Of a DNA stretch of 64,000 nucleotides, positions 55,735 to 64,000 are shown piece by piece. This DNA comes from Diabrotica undecimpunctata. Its lineage: Eukaryota > Arthropoda > Insecta > Coleoptera > Chrysomelidae. The stretch is taken from positions 20,260,232-20,324,231 of the forward strand of contig NC_092808.1 of NCBI RefSeq assembly GCF_040954645.1, given 5' to 3'. The stretch's first letter is position 1, and each line of letters opens with the position of its first letter. The position numbers were made by a program, and so were the translations under genes. The notes under the pieces are model-generated. The model was given only the letters and a program-made list of their open reading frames with translations, ran no database searches and was not told the DNA's origin.

Positions 55735-55872
55735 AAACAAAAAATTGTTTAATTTACTAATGTTTGTATTTTGAGAACGATTTCCGAAGTGGAAATTGAA
55801 ACGTCAATAAACGTATTTTAACCTTTAATTGTGGCTTTTTCCCATTGTGGATTTTTCCCATTTAAATAGTAA
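55735..55872 (+). repeat. Solo PLE-type terminal repeat
   Basis: Near-copy of the minus-strand 3' end of the 31.1-kb PLE: GTTTAATTTACTAATGTTT, TTTTGAG.ACGATTTCC, GAAGTGGAAATTGAAACGTC, TTTAACCTTTAATTGTGGCT and CCCATTTAAATAGTAATT. The 55.8-kb copy carries a small internal duplication of the TTTTTCCCAT segment. No PLE coding sequence adjoins it. Confidence 0.82.
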
Positions 55873-56170
55873 TTAATTTAAAATGTCACAAGAAAATAGC
55901 TTCAGAAGAATATACGGTGTGTGCATAAAGTGTGGAAACGGTCTATTATCTTATGACTTAAATATTTTCAAAGTTAAAGCTCTAAAAGGTCGATTTTTAT
56001 TTTTATTTTTTAACCTTTTTGGAAAAAAAGTAACTTTTACCCCCACTACCTTAGTAGATGTGACCTCATCGATAATTTTTTAAATAGAAAGGGCATATTT
56101 TTATCTAAAAAATTAAAAGCCCATATTTTTCAGAGTACAACCGTACCAAACTCATCACATTCAAACTTCA
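55873..56170. other. No recognised gene
   Basis: A 66-codon plus frame (55883-56083) is unrecognised. Confidence 0.4.
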
Positions 56171-56629
56171 GTATATGGAGTGTAAAGGAAACCTGTGCCC
56201 GTATTTCTTACAATTTAATTCAAAATTTATGTTACAAAGAAAATTATTAAAGAACTCATTTCATATTAAAGACAAACAAATAACATAATTACAACAAATG
56301 TTCAAATGAAGTGCTACTGTTGTAGGATGCAAAAGGTAGATTGTTTGTCTATTACAGATAACCAATTTCATTCAAATGATAATGGGTTTGTAATGGGCTA
56401 TGGATCAACAATACAATAAAATAAAGTGGCAACGACTGTAGTCAGTATATTGCCAAAAATCAAGTAGGCTGTAAAGACATGTCAAATTCCTTAGCAACCA
56501 GATAGTAAGTTCGTAGTTACCATTGGATATGTCAATATTAAATTGATTTGTTGTGTCACATCGATTTAGACGTCTGCACTAGTATCTTTTTGAGAAATAT
56601 TACTCTAATGGAAATTATTTGAAATTACG

Positions 56630-58345
56630 ATGGTGCTGTCAGAAAAAAAGCGAATAAAAGTTTTGATTATCTTATGTTACGACGATCGTAAAAGAAGTAT
56701 GGCGGAAGTATGCGATATCTTTAATGAAAAATATCCTGATCGAGTACCAATAAGTAAAGCGACGGTAAGCAAAATATTGTATAAATTTAATGATATTGGT
56801 AATGTTAGAGATAAGCTCAAGAGTTGCAGACCCACTGTTTTCGACAGCAATCAATTAAATGTATTACTTAAAATTGAAGAAAATCCTCATATTACAATTA
56901 CAACTTTATCAACTAACGATGATATCTGGCGTGGTACTGTTTATGAAAAAGATTAAACTTATACATGAACTCAATGAAGACGACTTTGATAGATGCATGG
57001 AGTTTTGCGAAAACATTCAAGAATTATGTTATGAAAATAATGGAGTTGAATATAATATATTGTTTTCCGACGAGGCCACTTGTCAATGTGGTACAATGGT
57101 ACCGTTAATAGGCAAAATTGTCGTTATTGGGCAACAGAAAATCCCAATTAGGCAATAGAATACCCCCAAAAAGTAAATGTATGGCCTGGGATTGTTAGGA
57201 ATGCCATTGTAGGACCGTATTTTTTGACAAGACTGTGACAGGTGAAGGGTATTTAGAGATGTTGCAAACCCATGTACAGTCCATCTAATTTACTCACCGT
57301 TGCACGTCATTATCATTGACAGAAATCGAAGTTGACATAGTTGCCAAAGTATAAAAAAATCCTGAATCCATTTTAAATCAAATAGGTCACAAATTTATTG
57401 CAAAAGTGGATTATACAACAAAACAAATTAATGTTTAATGTAAATAAATAAAAACAAAACAAGAGTTAAAAAATAATCTTGTTAAAAACAATTTGAGCCG
57501 CTTGTATGCGTCGTATAAAGATGTAAAATGGAATACATAGATATTTATTTTATTTTATGTAAAATGTAAAATAAAAAGTGTCAACACCGCAACTGTCAAA
57601 TAAGTGTTACCAATTTATGCCAAAATATCACCTTCGTTCGATTACAGTTACAGTGCGTTCCGAACAAATGTTCTTCATAAAAACGCTTTATAATGCATTT
57701 ATACAAATTAAATGAAACATATTATTGTGCATTTCTTTAAGTTAACATTAATAGAAATCTTTAAATATTATTTCTACGCGTATTTAATAAAATATGTATA
57801 GTAGCTGTAATGCCAGTGTACCTACTCGGCAAAGTGATTCTAAAAAACACCACACCTACCGCCTAAATATTTCGTGTTGGTATCATGTGACCTCAAAGGC
57901 TATGACGCGGATGACGTGCAACGGTAAGTAAATTAGATGAAGTATAGTTCCATTTTTAACCGCAACATTTCCAGATATGAATAATACTGGTCAAATAGAC
58001 CCGACCATTTGGTTTCATCACGATGGAGCAAGTCCACATTATGTTGTAGTAGTCATAAATTTTCTAAATGCAACTTTTCTCAATCGCTGGATTGGACGAC
58101 GTGGTCTCATTGAATGGCCAGCTAGGTCGCCAGATTTAAATCTCATGGACTTTTCTATTTAAGGTTATTTGAAAAGTAAAGTGTATGTAAACCGACCTAG
58201 CAATTTGGTAAACCTCAAACAGAGAATTCAGACTGAAATGTAAAAAATTACACCATTGATGTTGCCAAACGTAACCCAAGAATTCATTCGACGTCTTGGA
58301 TACTGCCAATTAAACAAAGGAGCTCAATTCGAGCATTTGTTGTAA
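56630..58345 (+). pseudogene. Mariner-type transposase relic (DD41D spacing)
   Basis: Helix-turn-helix N-terminus: MVLSEKKRIKVLIILCYDDR, MAEVCDIFNEKYPDRVPISK, ATVSKILYKFNDIGNVRDK and SCRPTVF. The catalytic domain starts in another frame: CMEFCENIQELCYENNG, ILFSDEATCQCG (first D), KVNVWPGIVRNAIVGPYFL-type text. A 658-bp inverted-repeat element interrupts at 57282-57939. It resumes: DPTIWFHHDGASPHYVVVVI (second D), NRWIGRRGLIEWPARSPDL, NLMDFSI (third D) and GYLKSKVYVNRPS, ending at TAA 58343-58345. I count 41 residues between the second and third D; DD41D is the published spacing of rosa-type elements, so that label is likely. Frameshifts and stops show it is dead. Confidence 0.85.
57282..57939. 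mobile_element. Non-autonomous inverted-repeat element (MITE-like) inside the mariner transposase
   Basis: CATCTAATTTACTCACCGTT and nine more bases at 57282-57310 are the inverse of 57911-57939 with one mismatch (29-bp arms). The interior lacks coding sequence. Host transposase text stops at its left edge and resumes after its right edge. Target duplication not clear, so the superfamily is unknown. Confidence 0.8.
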
Positions 58346-58464
58346 TTATGTTGTTTGTTTGTCTTTAATATGAAATGGCTTCTTTAATAATTTTATTTGT
58401 AAAATAAATTTTGAATTAAATTTTAAGAAATACGAGCACTGGTTTTCTTTACACTCTGTATCTT

Positions 58465-58690
58465 CTACTTTAAGTTCCATCTTCTATCGAAGGTTGGAAA
58501 TCATCATGGCTATGCGGACTCTGTTGACTGCCGCTCTAAAAAGTTCTGCACTAATGCATTCAAACCATTCCCTTAAGTTCTTAAGCCAGGATATTCTTCG
58601 TCTTCCCACATTTCGATTTCCTTGGATTTTGCCTTGCATAATAAGTTGTAATCATGCGTATTTTGCCCTCTCGTAATTTACATAATATAC
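58465..58690 (-). pseudogene. LINE C-terminal fragment
   Basis: Minus strand reads LIMQGKIQGNRNVGRRRISW, LKNLREWFECISAELFRAAV and NRVRIAMMISNLR, the terminus of the GRRRISWL LINE family. It abuts the outer end of the mariner-type element. Confidence 0.8.
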
Positions 58691-58699
58691 CCCAAAAAA

Positions 58700-60250
58700 A
58701 TTTTCTAAAATTAGATCTATATGAAGACTTGGAAATAGTCAAAGAAAAGCAAAGAAGCCCCAACTGCGTTAATCGCCATGTATCTTTCAACCGTGACTTT
58801 CAACCCTTACACCGACAACTCTTCTCATAACCCACACTTCTCAAATTTACCCCATCTTCTTTATCTGACCTCCCTCTACAAACGTCAACACCTTAATCCT
58901 TCTCAACAATTGTTGCTTTTAAAACAACCATCCTTTCTACACTACTGTCACAACACTCCCTCCAAAAGAATTTTTTCAGCCCCCTATTGTTAACATCATA
59001 TCTATTATACCTCACTATTTCATTATTTTACAATCTCCACGTTTACATCATATTCCTGTCCATTCTTTTTTCTTTTGCTATTTCTCTGTCATTTCATATA
59101 TCTACCATCCACTGATTAGTTCTAAACTCAGTAACCATTTAAACACAATCCAGCAATTTATCACAATTCACTTTCTCTCACTTTGCCAAAACCCTTAATT
59201 AACCATTGCTCCCCCCTCTCTTAGTCAACAACTTAGTACATCATACTCACAAATAAAATTTCAGGCTTTTATGTACCGAATTTAATATAATTAAAATATA
59301 TTTTGTTCAGGGTGCTAGATGCTTTAAGCATGAAGGACCTCTTTCATCTCTAATTTTGTTGATTAACTCATTTATTTTCCTTTATCCCACTCTCCTTTAT
59401 TCTTTAGTCATTTTATTTACTTTTATTCCTGCCAAGTCTCTGAGGATCTCAGCCTTTTCAATTTTTTAAATTTAATCACATATATTATAACTCTAATTCC
59501 TTCAGCCGGAAGATTTTTAATCCCATTTCTCAATCTATTGGACTCACTTATATTAAAAATTTTTACGATACGAGCAGTATTAAACTATTACATTTAAATA
59601 CGAAGTCTTACATTAGCTACAAATATATACTATTTATTTTTTCCTTGTCCTAGATTTAAGCAACATAAAAGGACATTTCCATATATTTAAGCTAATTCGT
59701 CACAAATTACACTTTTTAGACCACACTCCATACGATAAAGAGTAACATAAGCTGCCTAATGCACACGTCATTCACTTAAACATGACCTTCAACAACACCA
59801 GTAATTTACATCTTTTATATCCAATATTAAATATATATAGAAAAATTTTTTAAATCCCAACACCTGGATTGCTGTTATCATTTTAACATCATCAAAGTTT
59901 TTTAATCTTTTGGCTGTAGTAATACTATGTTTAACTAATATTGTTTCATGGTACATTGACATTTTGTTTTTGACACCGTTCATGGGTACCTTCTTATCAA
60001 TCAGTTACCAGCCGAAGTCCGTTTGAAGAGGTTTACTCTCCGGACACTGGAACTCACTTAAGCATGGGTGTATGTTACCTGAAGTAAAATTTAATTAAAA
60101 TATTAAACATCATATAATATTATTAACATCATGTACAATCTTTGGTAACACATTACATTTTAAAGGGTTTTTACCCAAATATTTTGGTGGCTCAGGCATG
60201 GTAACCTGTAAGTATAACCATTTTGTTTTTTAACCTTAGTCAAAATTTTA
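58700..60250. other. No recognised gene; pyrimidine-rich stretch
   Basis: 58.78-59.3 kb is strongly C/T/A-biased, like 22.6-23.2 kb. A 64-codon minus frame at 59789-59983 (NGVKNKMSMYHETILVKHSI) is unrecognised. Confidence 0.4.
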
Positions 60251-60254
60251 AACC

Positions 60255-60480
60255 ACGTTTGCTGTAATTAAATGGTTTATACTTATTTTAGGTATTTTAA
60301 CCTGATGATGGAACAGTTGTTCCGAAAACGTTCGTGCTTTTAATGTTGCCCTTTTAAGGGTTTTTATAAAATAAAATATACCCACGTACAAAGACTAACC
60401 TCTTTTTGTTATACGTGGTATACAGCCAGCTGCAGGAATTATTTTCCTTGTGGATTTTATTAAACAATTAAACAATTGAT
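60255..60480 (+). repeat. Possible retroelement end with hammerhead-like hairpin
   Basis: CCTGATGATGGAACAGTTGT then TCCGAAAACGTTCG: a CTGATGA, a 5-bp hairpin GGAAC/GTTCC and GAAA in the right order. An unpaired T at the stem II base, and no complementary stem I, argue against an active ribozyme. This hairpin-CGAAA layout is common in PLE ends. Confidence 0.3.
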
Positions 60481-60954
60481 ATGAATATATATTCTTCTTT
60501 TCTACCATACAAATTAAAATTTTCGCTATATATTGTGTCAACTTTTTGTATAAACCTCTTACTGAAACAAACATCGTATAACTCGAAAACCGAAATATGC
60601 AATATATGGAAAATAGAAATCACTCGAAGATTGGAATAGATCCCTGAAGGGTCGGGTATAATTCCATATGTATAAGAAAATCAGTTTTTACATTTACCCT
60701 TCAGAATTGGTCCCGAAGGTCTCGTTACAAATAGATGACTTACTTTTTCTTTTCTTATTGCCCATTTCGGAATCTACATATTTGTTTGTAGGATATGAAA
60801 AAAAGAAGCTACAACTATCACTGAAATTTTAGCTCGAAAAACTGGCAATCATTAATAAGGATGTGGTCTTAAAAGGCCCTTTAGTTTAATGTAATCGAAA
60901 TTATATTGTACTTTTTATTCAGTAATTCATAAGTAGACTTATGGATCAGAGCTA

Positions 60955-61455
60955 TTGAACAAACGATTTCTTCGAACCAATTTACCTGTTACTAGGGGGT
61001 TATTAACAGAAACAGCTGATTTTGACTTTGAGAAAATTAAAAAAAAAGAGGATTAAAACAAAAACTTTATATGACAAGCAAGCTCACGAAAGATCTTCAT
61101 TTGTAGAAGGGCAGAGTGTAATGATAAAGATAGGCAATTATTGGGTACCAGGTGAAGTGGTTCAAGAGCAAAGTACTCCTAGATCATATTTGGCGAGGAA
61201 GGATTGGGATAAGGTTCTAAGAAGGAATTCATCGTTCTTGAGACCAAATCCAAATCCTGTGTATCTGGAATCCAATAATGAGGATTTATTACCTATGTGC
61301 AAAAATGATGCCTGTAAATCAAAATGTGAGGATCAAACAGAAACATCTATAGTGATGAAAAATCAGACCAAGTAAAACAATTATACCAGTAACAGACCCT
61401 AACAAAACCCGCTCTGATCGTTGCATTATAAAACCAGCTAGATACTACTATTATC
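60955..61455 (+). pseudogene. Ty3/gypsy integrase C-terminus
   Basis: Reads GSELLNKRFLRTNLPVTRGL, LTETADFDFEKI, YDKQAHERSSFVEGQSVMIK, IGNYWVPGEVVQEQSTPRSY and SFLRPNPNPVYLESNNEDLL, then past a frameshift near 61373 TRSDRCIIKPARYY, the usual end of gypsy Pol. Upstream Pol is missing. The element's 3' end lies at 63.4 kb beyond two LINE insertions. Confidence 0.85.
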
Positions 61456-62515
61456 GGTTTACAGCGTTCTCCGACGCCTTCCGACTCCCAACCGCCATTC
61501 TTCTCTATGTAACCATAGGCCTGGAGGGATTTCTTCCCTCTCTCCAGCTTCTTCTCGGCATTCCTCTTTGTCTTCTTCCTTGTGGTGTCCACGTCAAAAT
61601 CTGTTACAGAATCCTGTCATCTGGCATTCTCTGTACATGGCCGTACCATATTAATTGTTTTGTTTTTATGTCATCAACTATTGTATGCTTGACTCCCATC
61701 ATTTCTCGTATTCTCTTATTTGGTATCCTATCTCTTCTTGATTTGCCTGCTGCTCTTTTCCAGAAGCCCATTTCTGTTGCTAGTAACAGTTTCTCTGTTC
61801 TTTGTTTCATTGGCCAAACTTCACTGCCATATGTGATTACACTTTTAAGTATGGTGTGGTATATGAGTTGTTTGTTCGCTTTAGATATTGTTTGGTTCCA
61901 CAGAATGCCGTTAGTCATGGATATGTCTTTTCTACCCTGTATGTTTCTGTCTTTTATAGCAGCATCGAGTGTTCCATCTTAAGTTATCTTCATACCCAGG
62001 TACTTGTATTCATCACAGTGTCTAATTTCTACCCCATCGTCTAATATAATGGACTGCTTTGTCCCTCCAATACACATGGTTTCAGTTTTTTTAATATTGA
62101 CTTCGAGACCCCATTTGTTATATTCTTCTATTAGCTTCCGAGTCATGTAACTCAAGTCGTCATGATCCTGAGCAATCAGTATTTGGTCATCAGCGAAACA
62201 TAAGATGTACAGTGTACTTTCGTTATGGAGAGGGATCCCCATGCCATTACATTTTCTTTTCCACAGCTTGAGTGCTTGTTCCAGATAAATTTTGAAAAGG
62301 GTAGGCGAAATACAGCAATCCTGCTTTAGTACTTTCATGACCTTAAATTCCTCAGATATCCTTGATCCAGTTTTAATTTTTGCAGTCGTTCCATTATACA
62401 GACTTTGGACTGCTTTGATAAGACCATCCTTAATGTTGGTTTGCTGTAGGGTTGACCATAGTTTACTGAGGGGTACACTGTCATATGCTTTTTGTATGTT
62501 AGATATAGAGATTAA
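61456..62515 (-). pseudogene. LINE RT relic inserted in gypsy 3' region
   Basis: Minus-strand reading: QKAYDSVPLSKLWSTLQQTN (motif A), KVLKQDCCISPTLFKIYLEQ, LYILCFADDQILIAQDHDDL (FADD), GLEVNIKKTETMCIGG, CDEYKYLGMKIT, KDRNIQGRKDISMTNGILWN, TILKSVITYGSEVWPMK, TEMGFWKRAAGKSRRDRIPN and KTKQLIWYGHVQRMPDDRI, then a shifted frame with RKKTKRNAEKKLERGK and a Trp/Gly-rich end near 61456. It is a different family from its neighbours and has no GAA/GAT tail. Confidence 0.88.
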
Positions 62516-62556
62516 TCATATTTTAATTATTGTATTTTTTTGGGCTAGTGTTTTCA

Positions 62557-63382
62557 ACTTTCAACTTTTCAACTAGTGTTAAATGGATACCGGTTAAACA
62601 ACATCAGATATGCAGATGACACCACAGTATTTGCGGACAAAGATCTACAAGTTCTTATGAACAAAATCACGTATTACAGTCAAGAATATGGACTCAATAT
62701 AAACGTTAAGAAGACAAAGCTTATGATATTTAGCAAGAAAAGGAAAACAGAAGGTCAACTCTACGCCAACCAATCCCCTGTAGAAAGAGTGACGCACTAC
62801 AACTACCTCGGCACCATAATAAATGAAGAATGGACCAACAACCAGGAGATAAGAGCACGCATCGGAAAAGCTAGATCCACCTTCAATCGAATGGGGGCCT
62901 TCTTCAAGAGTCACAACCTTTCTCTTGATACAAAAGTATGAATGCTGCGATGCTACGTCTTCTCTGTCCTTTTTTATGGTGTTGAATTGTGCCTTGTACC
63001 TTGAACGAAGATATGTGCAGAAAACTGGAAGCATTTGAGATGTGGCTATATATCAAAGAATGCTTAAGATCCCGTGGACTGTCCGAGTCACAAATGAGGA
63101 GGTCCTCAGAAGAATGAATAAGAACGGAGAGGTACTGACCACCATCAAATCTCGAAAGTTACAGTTCTTCGGACATATTATGCGAAATGCTCTCCTTCAA
63201 GTCATCCTGCAAGGAAAAATATTTGGTAAACGAGGTCCAGGAAGAAGAAGAACACCTTGGTTAAAGAACCTCAGAATCTGGTTCAATACAACATCCGTGC
63301 AGCTTTTCCGCGCTGCTGCAGATAAGATAAAGATTGCCATGATGATCGACAACATTCGCAACGGATAGGCACATCAAGAAGA
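62557..63382 (+). mobile_element. 5'-truncated LINE with 10-bp target duplication
   Basis: AGTGTTTTCA flanks it (62547-62556 and 63383-63392). Reads LNGYRLNNIRYADDTTVFAD (YADD intact), KITYYSQEYGLNINVKKTKL, THYNYLGTIINEEWTNNQEI, KARSTFNRMGAFFKSHNLSL, then after a stop MLRCYVFSVLFYG, and 63042-63368 YQRMLKIPWTVRVTNEEVLR, RKLQFFGHIMRN and GKRGPGRRRTPWLKNLRIW. Tail ATCAAGAAGAAG. It starts just before the YADD box. Confidence 0.93.
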
Positions 63383-63392
63383 AGTGTTTTCA

Positions 63393-63690
63393 GTTATTTT
63401 TAAGTTTTGTAAAAGAGGGAGATGTAACATAAATAGCTGAGTGTGAACCAACCTTAAAATGAGTTGGTTCACCTGTGAAGTTACGTCTGTCACTTGTCAC
63501 CTGAACAGATACATTTGAACAAGTCATGTAGAAGTACAAAATAATAAATATTAAACTAAGAATAGTTTCTATAAAACATTACAGGCCCGAATAATATAAA
63601 CCTACTCAATGTTTCAATAAATGTAACTCACCCTGTATAAGTCTGTTTAAGTTCTCGTTACTTTAACCAGATCATCACCACAATCATAAT
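63393..63690 (+). repeat. Gypsy polypurine tract and 3' LTR (end approximate)
   Basis: AAAAGAGGGAGA at 63411-63422 is a polypurine tract, followed at 63424 by TGTAACATAAATAGC, a typical LTR start. An AATAAA lies at about 63616. The downstream boundary is not certain and no 5' LTR is in the window. Confidence 0.55.
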
Positions 63691-64000
63691 GTTTTCAATT
63701 TAAGGTAAACAATTACTAGGCTTGAAATAAATAAAAAGAGAAATTGGAGAAGACAGAAGAATTTTTTGTCCTTTACTATGTTAAGATCATTTACCAGCTA
63801 TATATTATGATTAATCTTTCAGTCATCGAATACTAGTTATCAAGGCATATATTCTTTTTTATAGACAAGCTGTATAGTTGTTTTTCCGGTATACCTACAT
63901 TTATAAAATATATTTGTGGTTTCTGATAGAGAAACTAAAGCCGATAAAATTCCTGTTTATTTATGCCAGTGCACCTTCGGCGATGGCATCAAGGAAGGGT
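63691..64000. other. No recognised gene
   Basis: AT-rich right edge of the window. Confidence 0.5.

Larger units (their letters stand above)
56171..58462 (+). mobile_element. Mariner-type element with about 140-150 bp inverted repeats
   Basis: Left end 56171-56320 and right end 58322-58462 are long inverted copies: GAGTGTAAAG(G/A)AAACC, CGTATTTCTTA.AATTTAATT, ATTATTAAAGAA and ATTTCATATTAAAGACAAAC. TA lies near the outer ends. The right repeat includes the last codons of the transposase, so the left repeat carries an inverted partial copy of the 3' coding end. About 2.29 kb including a 658-bp inserted element. Confidence 0.8.

Noticed and set aside
60311..60345. CTGATGA...GGAAC/GTTCC...GAAA resembling a hammerhead
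   Set aside because: Unpaired T at the base of stem II, no valid U-H cleavage site and no complementary stem I; kept only as a PLE-end-like repeat.
1..64000. CRISPR arrays, rRNA or tRNA genes, prokaryotic operons
   Set aside because: No short regularly spaced direct repeats with unique spacers, no rRNA signatures, no confident cloverleaf; spliced exons and TE content are eukaryotic.

Overview
The window reads as animal DNA, almost certainly from an insect with a large, AT-rich, transposon-filled genome. The evidence is dozens of decayed non-LTR retrotransposons (LINEs), insect-type piggyBac, Tc1/mariner and Tigger/Jerky-like transposase relics, a Penelope-like element (PLE), Ty3/gypsy pieces, spliced exons with GT..AG borders, and TA, GAA and GAT microsatellites. 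A beetle is plausible, but the sequence alone cannot prove it. I found no gene that looks like an intact host gene, and no rRNA gene, tRNA gene, CRISPR array or bacterial operon.

Layout. 0.6-2.5 kb: a foldback repeat, a 20-bp-arm hairpin and a broken IS630/Tc1/mariner-type transposase. 3.6-5.6 kb: a THAP zinc-finger exon between inverted ends. 6.1-8.3 kb: a piggyBac transposase relic split by a LINE with a 13-bp target duplication. 9.4-10.6 kb: two LINE scraps. 11.1-12.6 kb: a nearly whole Tc1 element with 71-bp terminal inverted repeats. 13.6-17.0 kb: two 5'-truncated LINEs. 17.8-19.6 kb: a hammerhead ribozyme, PLE endonuclease and TA tracts. 20.7-26.6 kb: further LINEs including R1. 27.0-29.4 kb: a gypsy fragment inside a Jockey LINE. 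29.8-30.1 kb: two tandem copies of a hammerhead repeat. 31.1-33.1 kb: a PLE. 35-43 kb: LINEs and a spliced Sola-like transposase relic. 44.2-44.9 kb: a 333-bp tandem repeat. 46.4-49.6 kb: nested LINEs. 51.4-53.8 kb: a Tigger/Jerky transposase relic split by a hammerhead array. 54-58.7 kb: a LINE, a PLE end repeat and a DD41D mariner-type element carrying a smaller inverted-repeat element. 61-63.7 kb: a gypsy 3' end split by two LINEs.

The most notable object is at 51,641-53,440. It is a tandem array with a period of about 406 bp whose every unit carries a complete type I hammerhead ribozyme (four forward, one inverted). The whole array is one insertion flanked by a 10-12 bp direct repeat, inside a transposase reading frame that reads through once the insertion is ignored. 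One unit carries a paired C-G to U-A change in ribozyme stem I. The architecture matches metazoan 'retrozymes': non-autonomous, circular-RNA-forming retroelements thought to be mobilised by autonomous retroelements such as PLEs. An unrelated hammerhead repeat family (17.8, 29.8 and 30.1 kb) and a possible third motif (19.1 kb) lie in the same window as recognisable PLE copies.

Working together: LINE reverse transcriptases (families separable by GAA or GAT tails and C-terminal motifs) account for most of the coding signal, and many copies are dated relative to one another by nesting. At least ten target-site duplications can be read directly, which allows several pre-insertion sites to be inferred.
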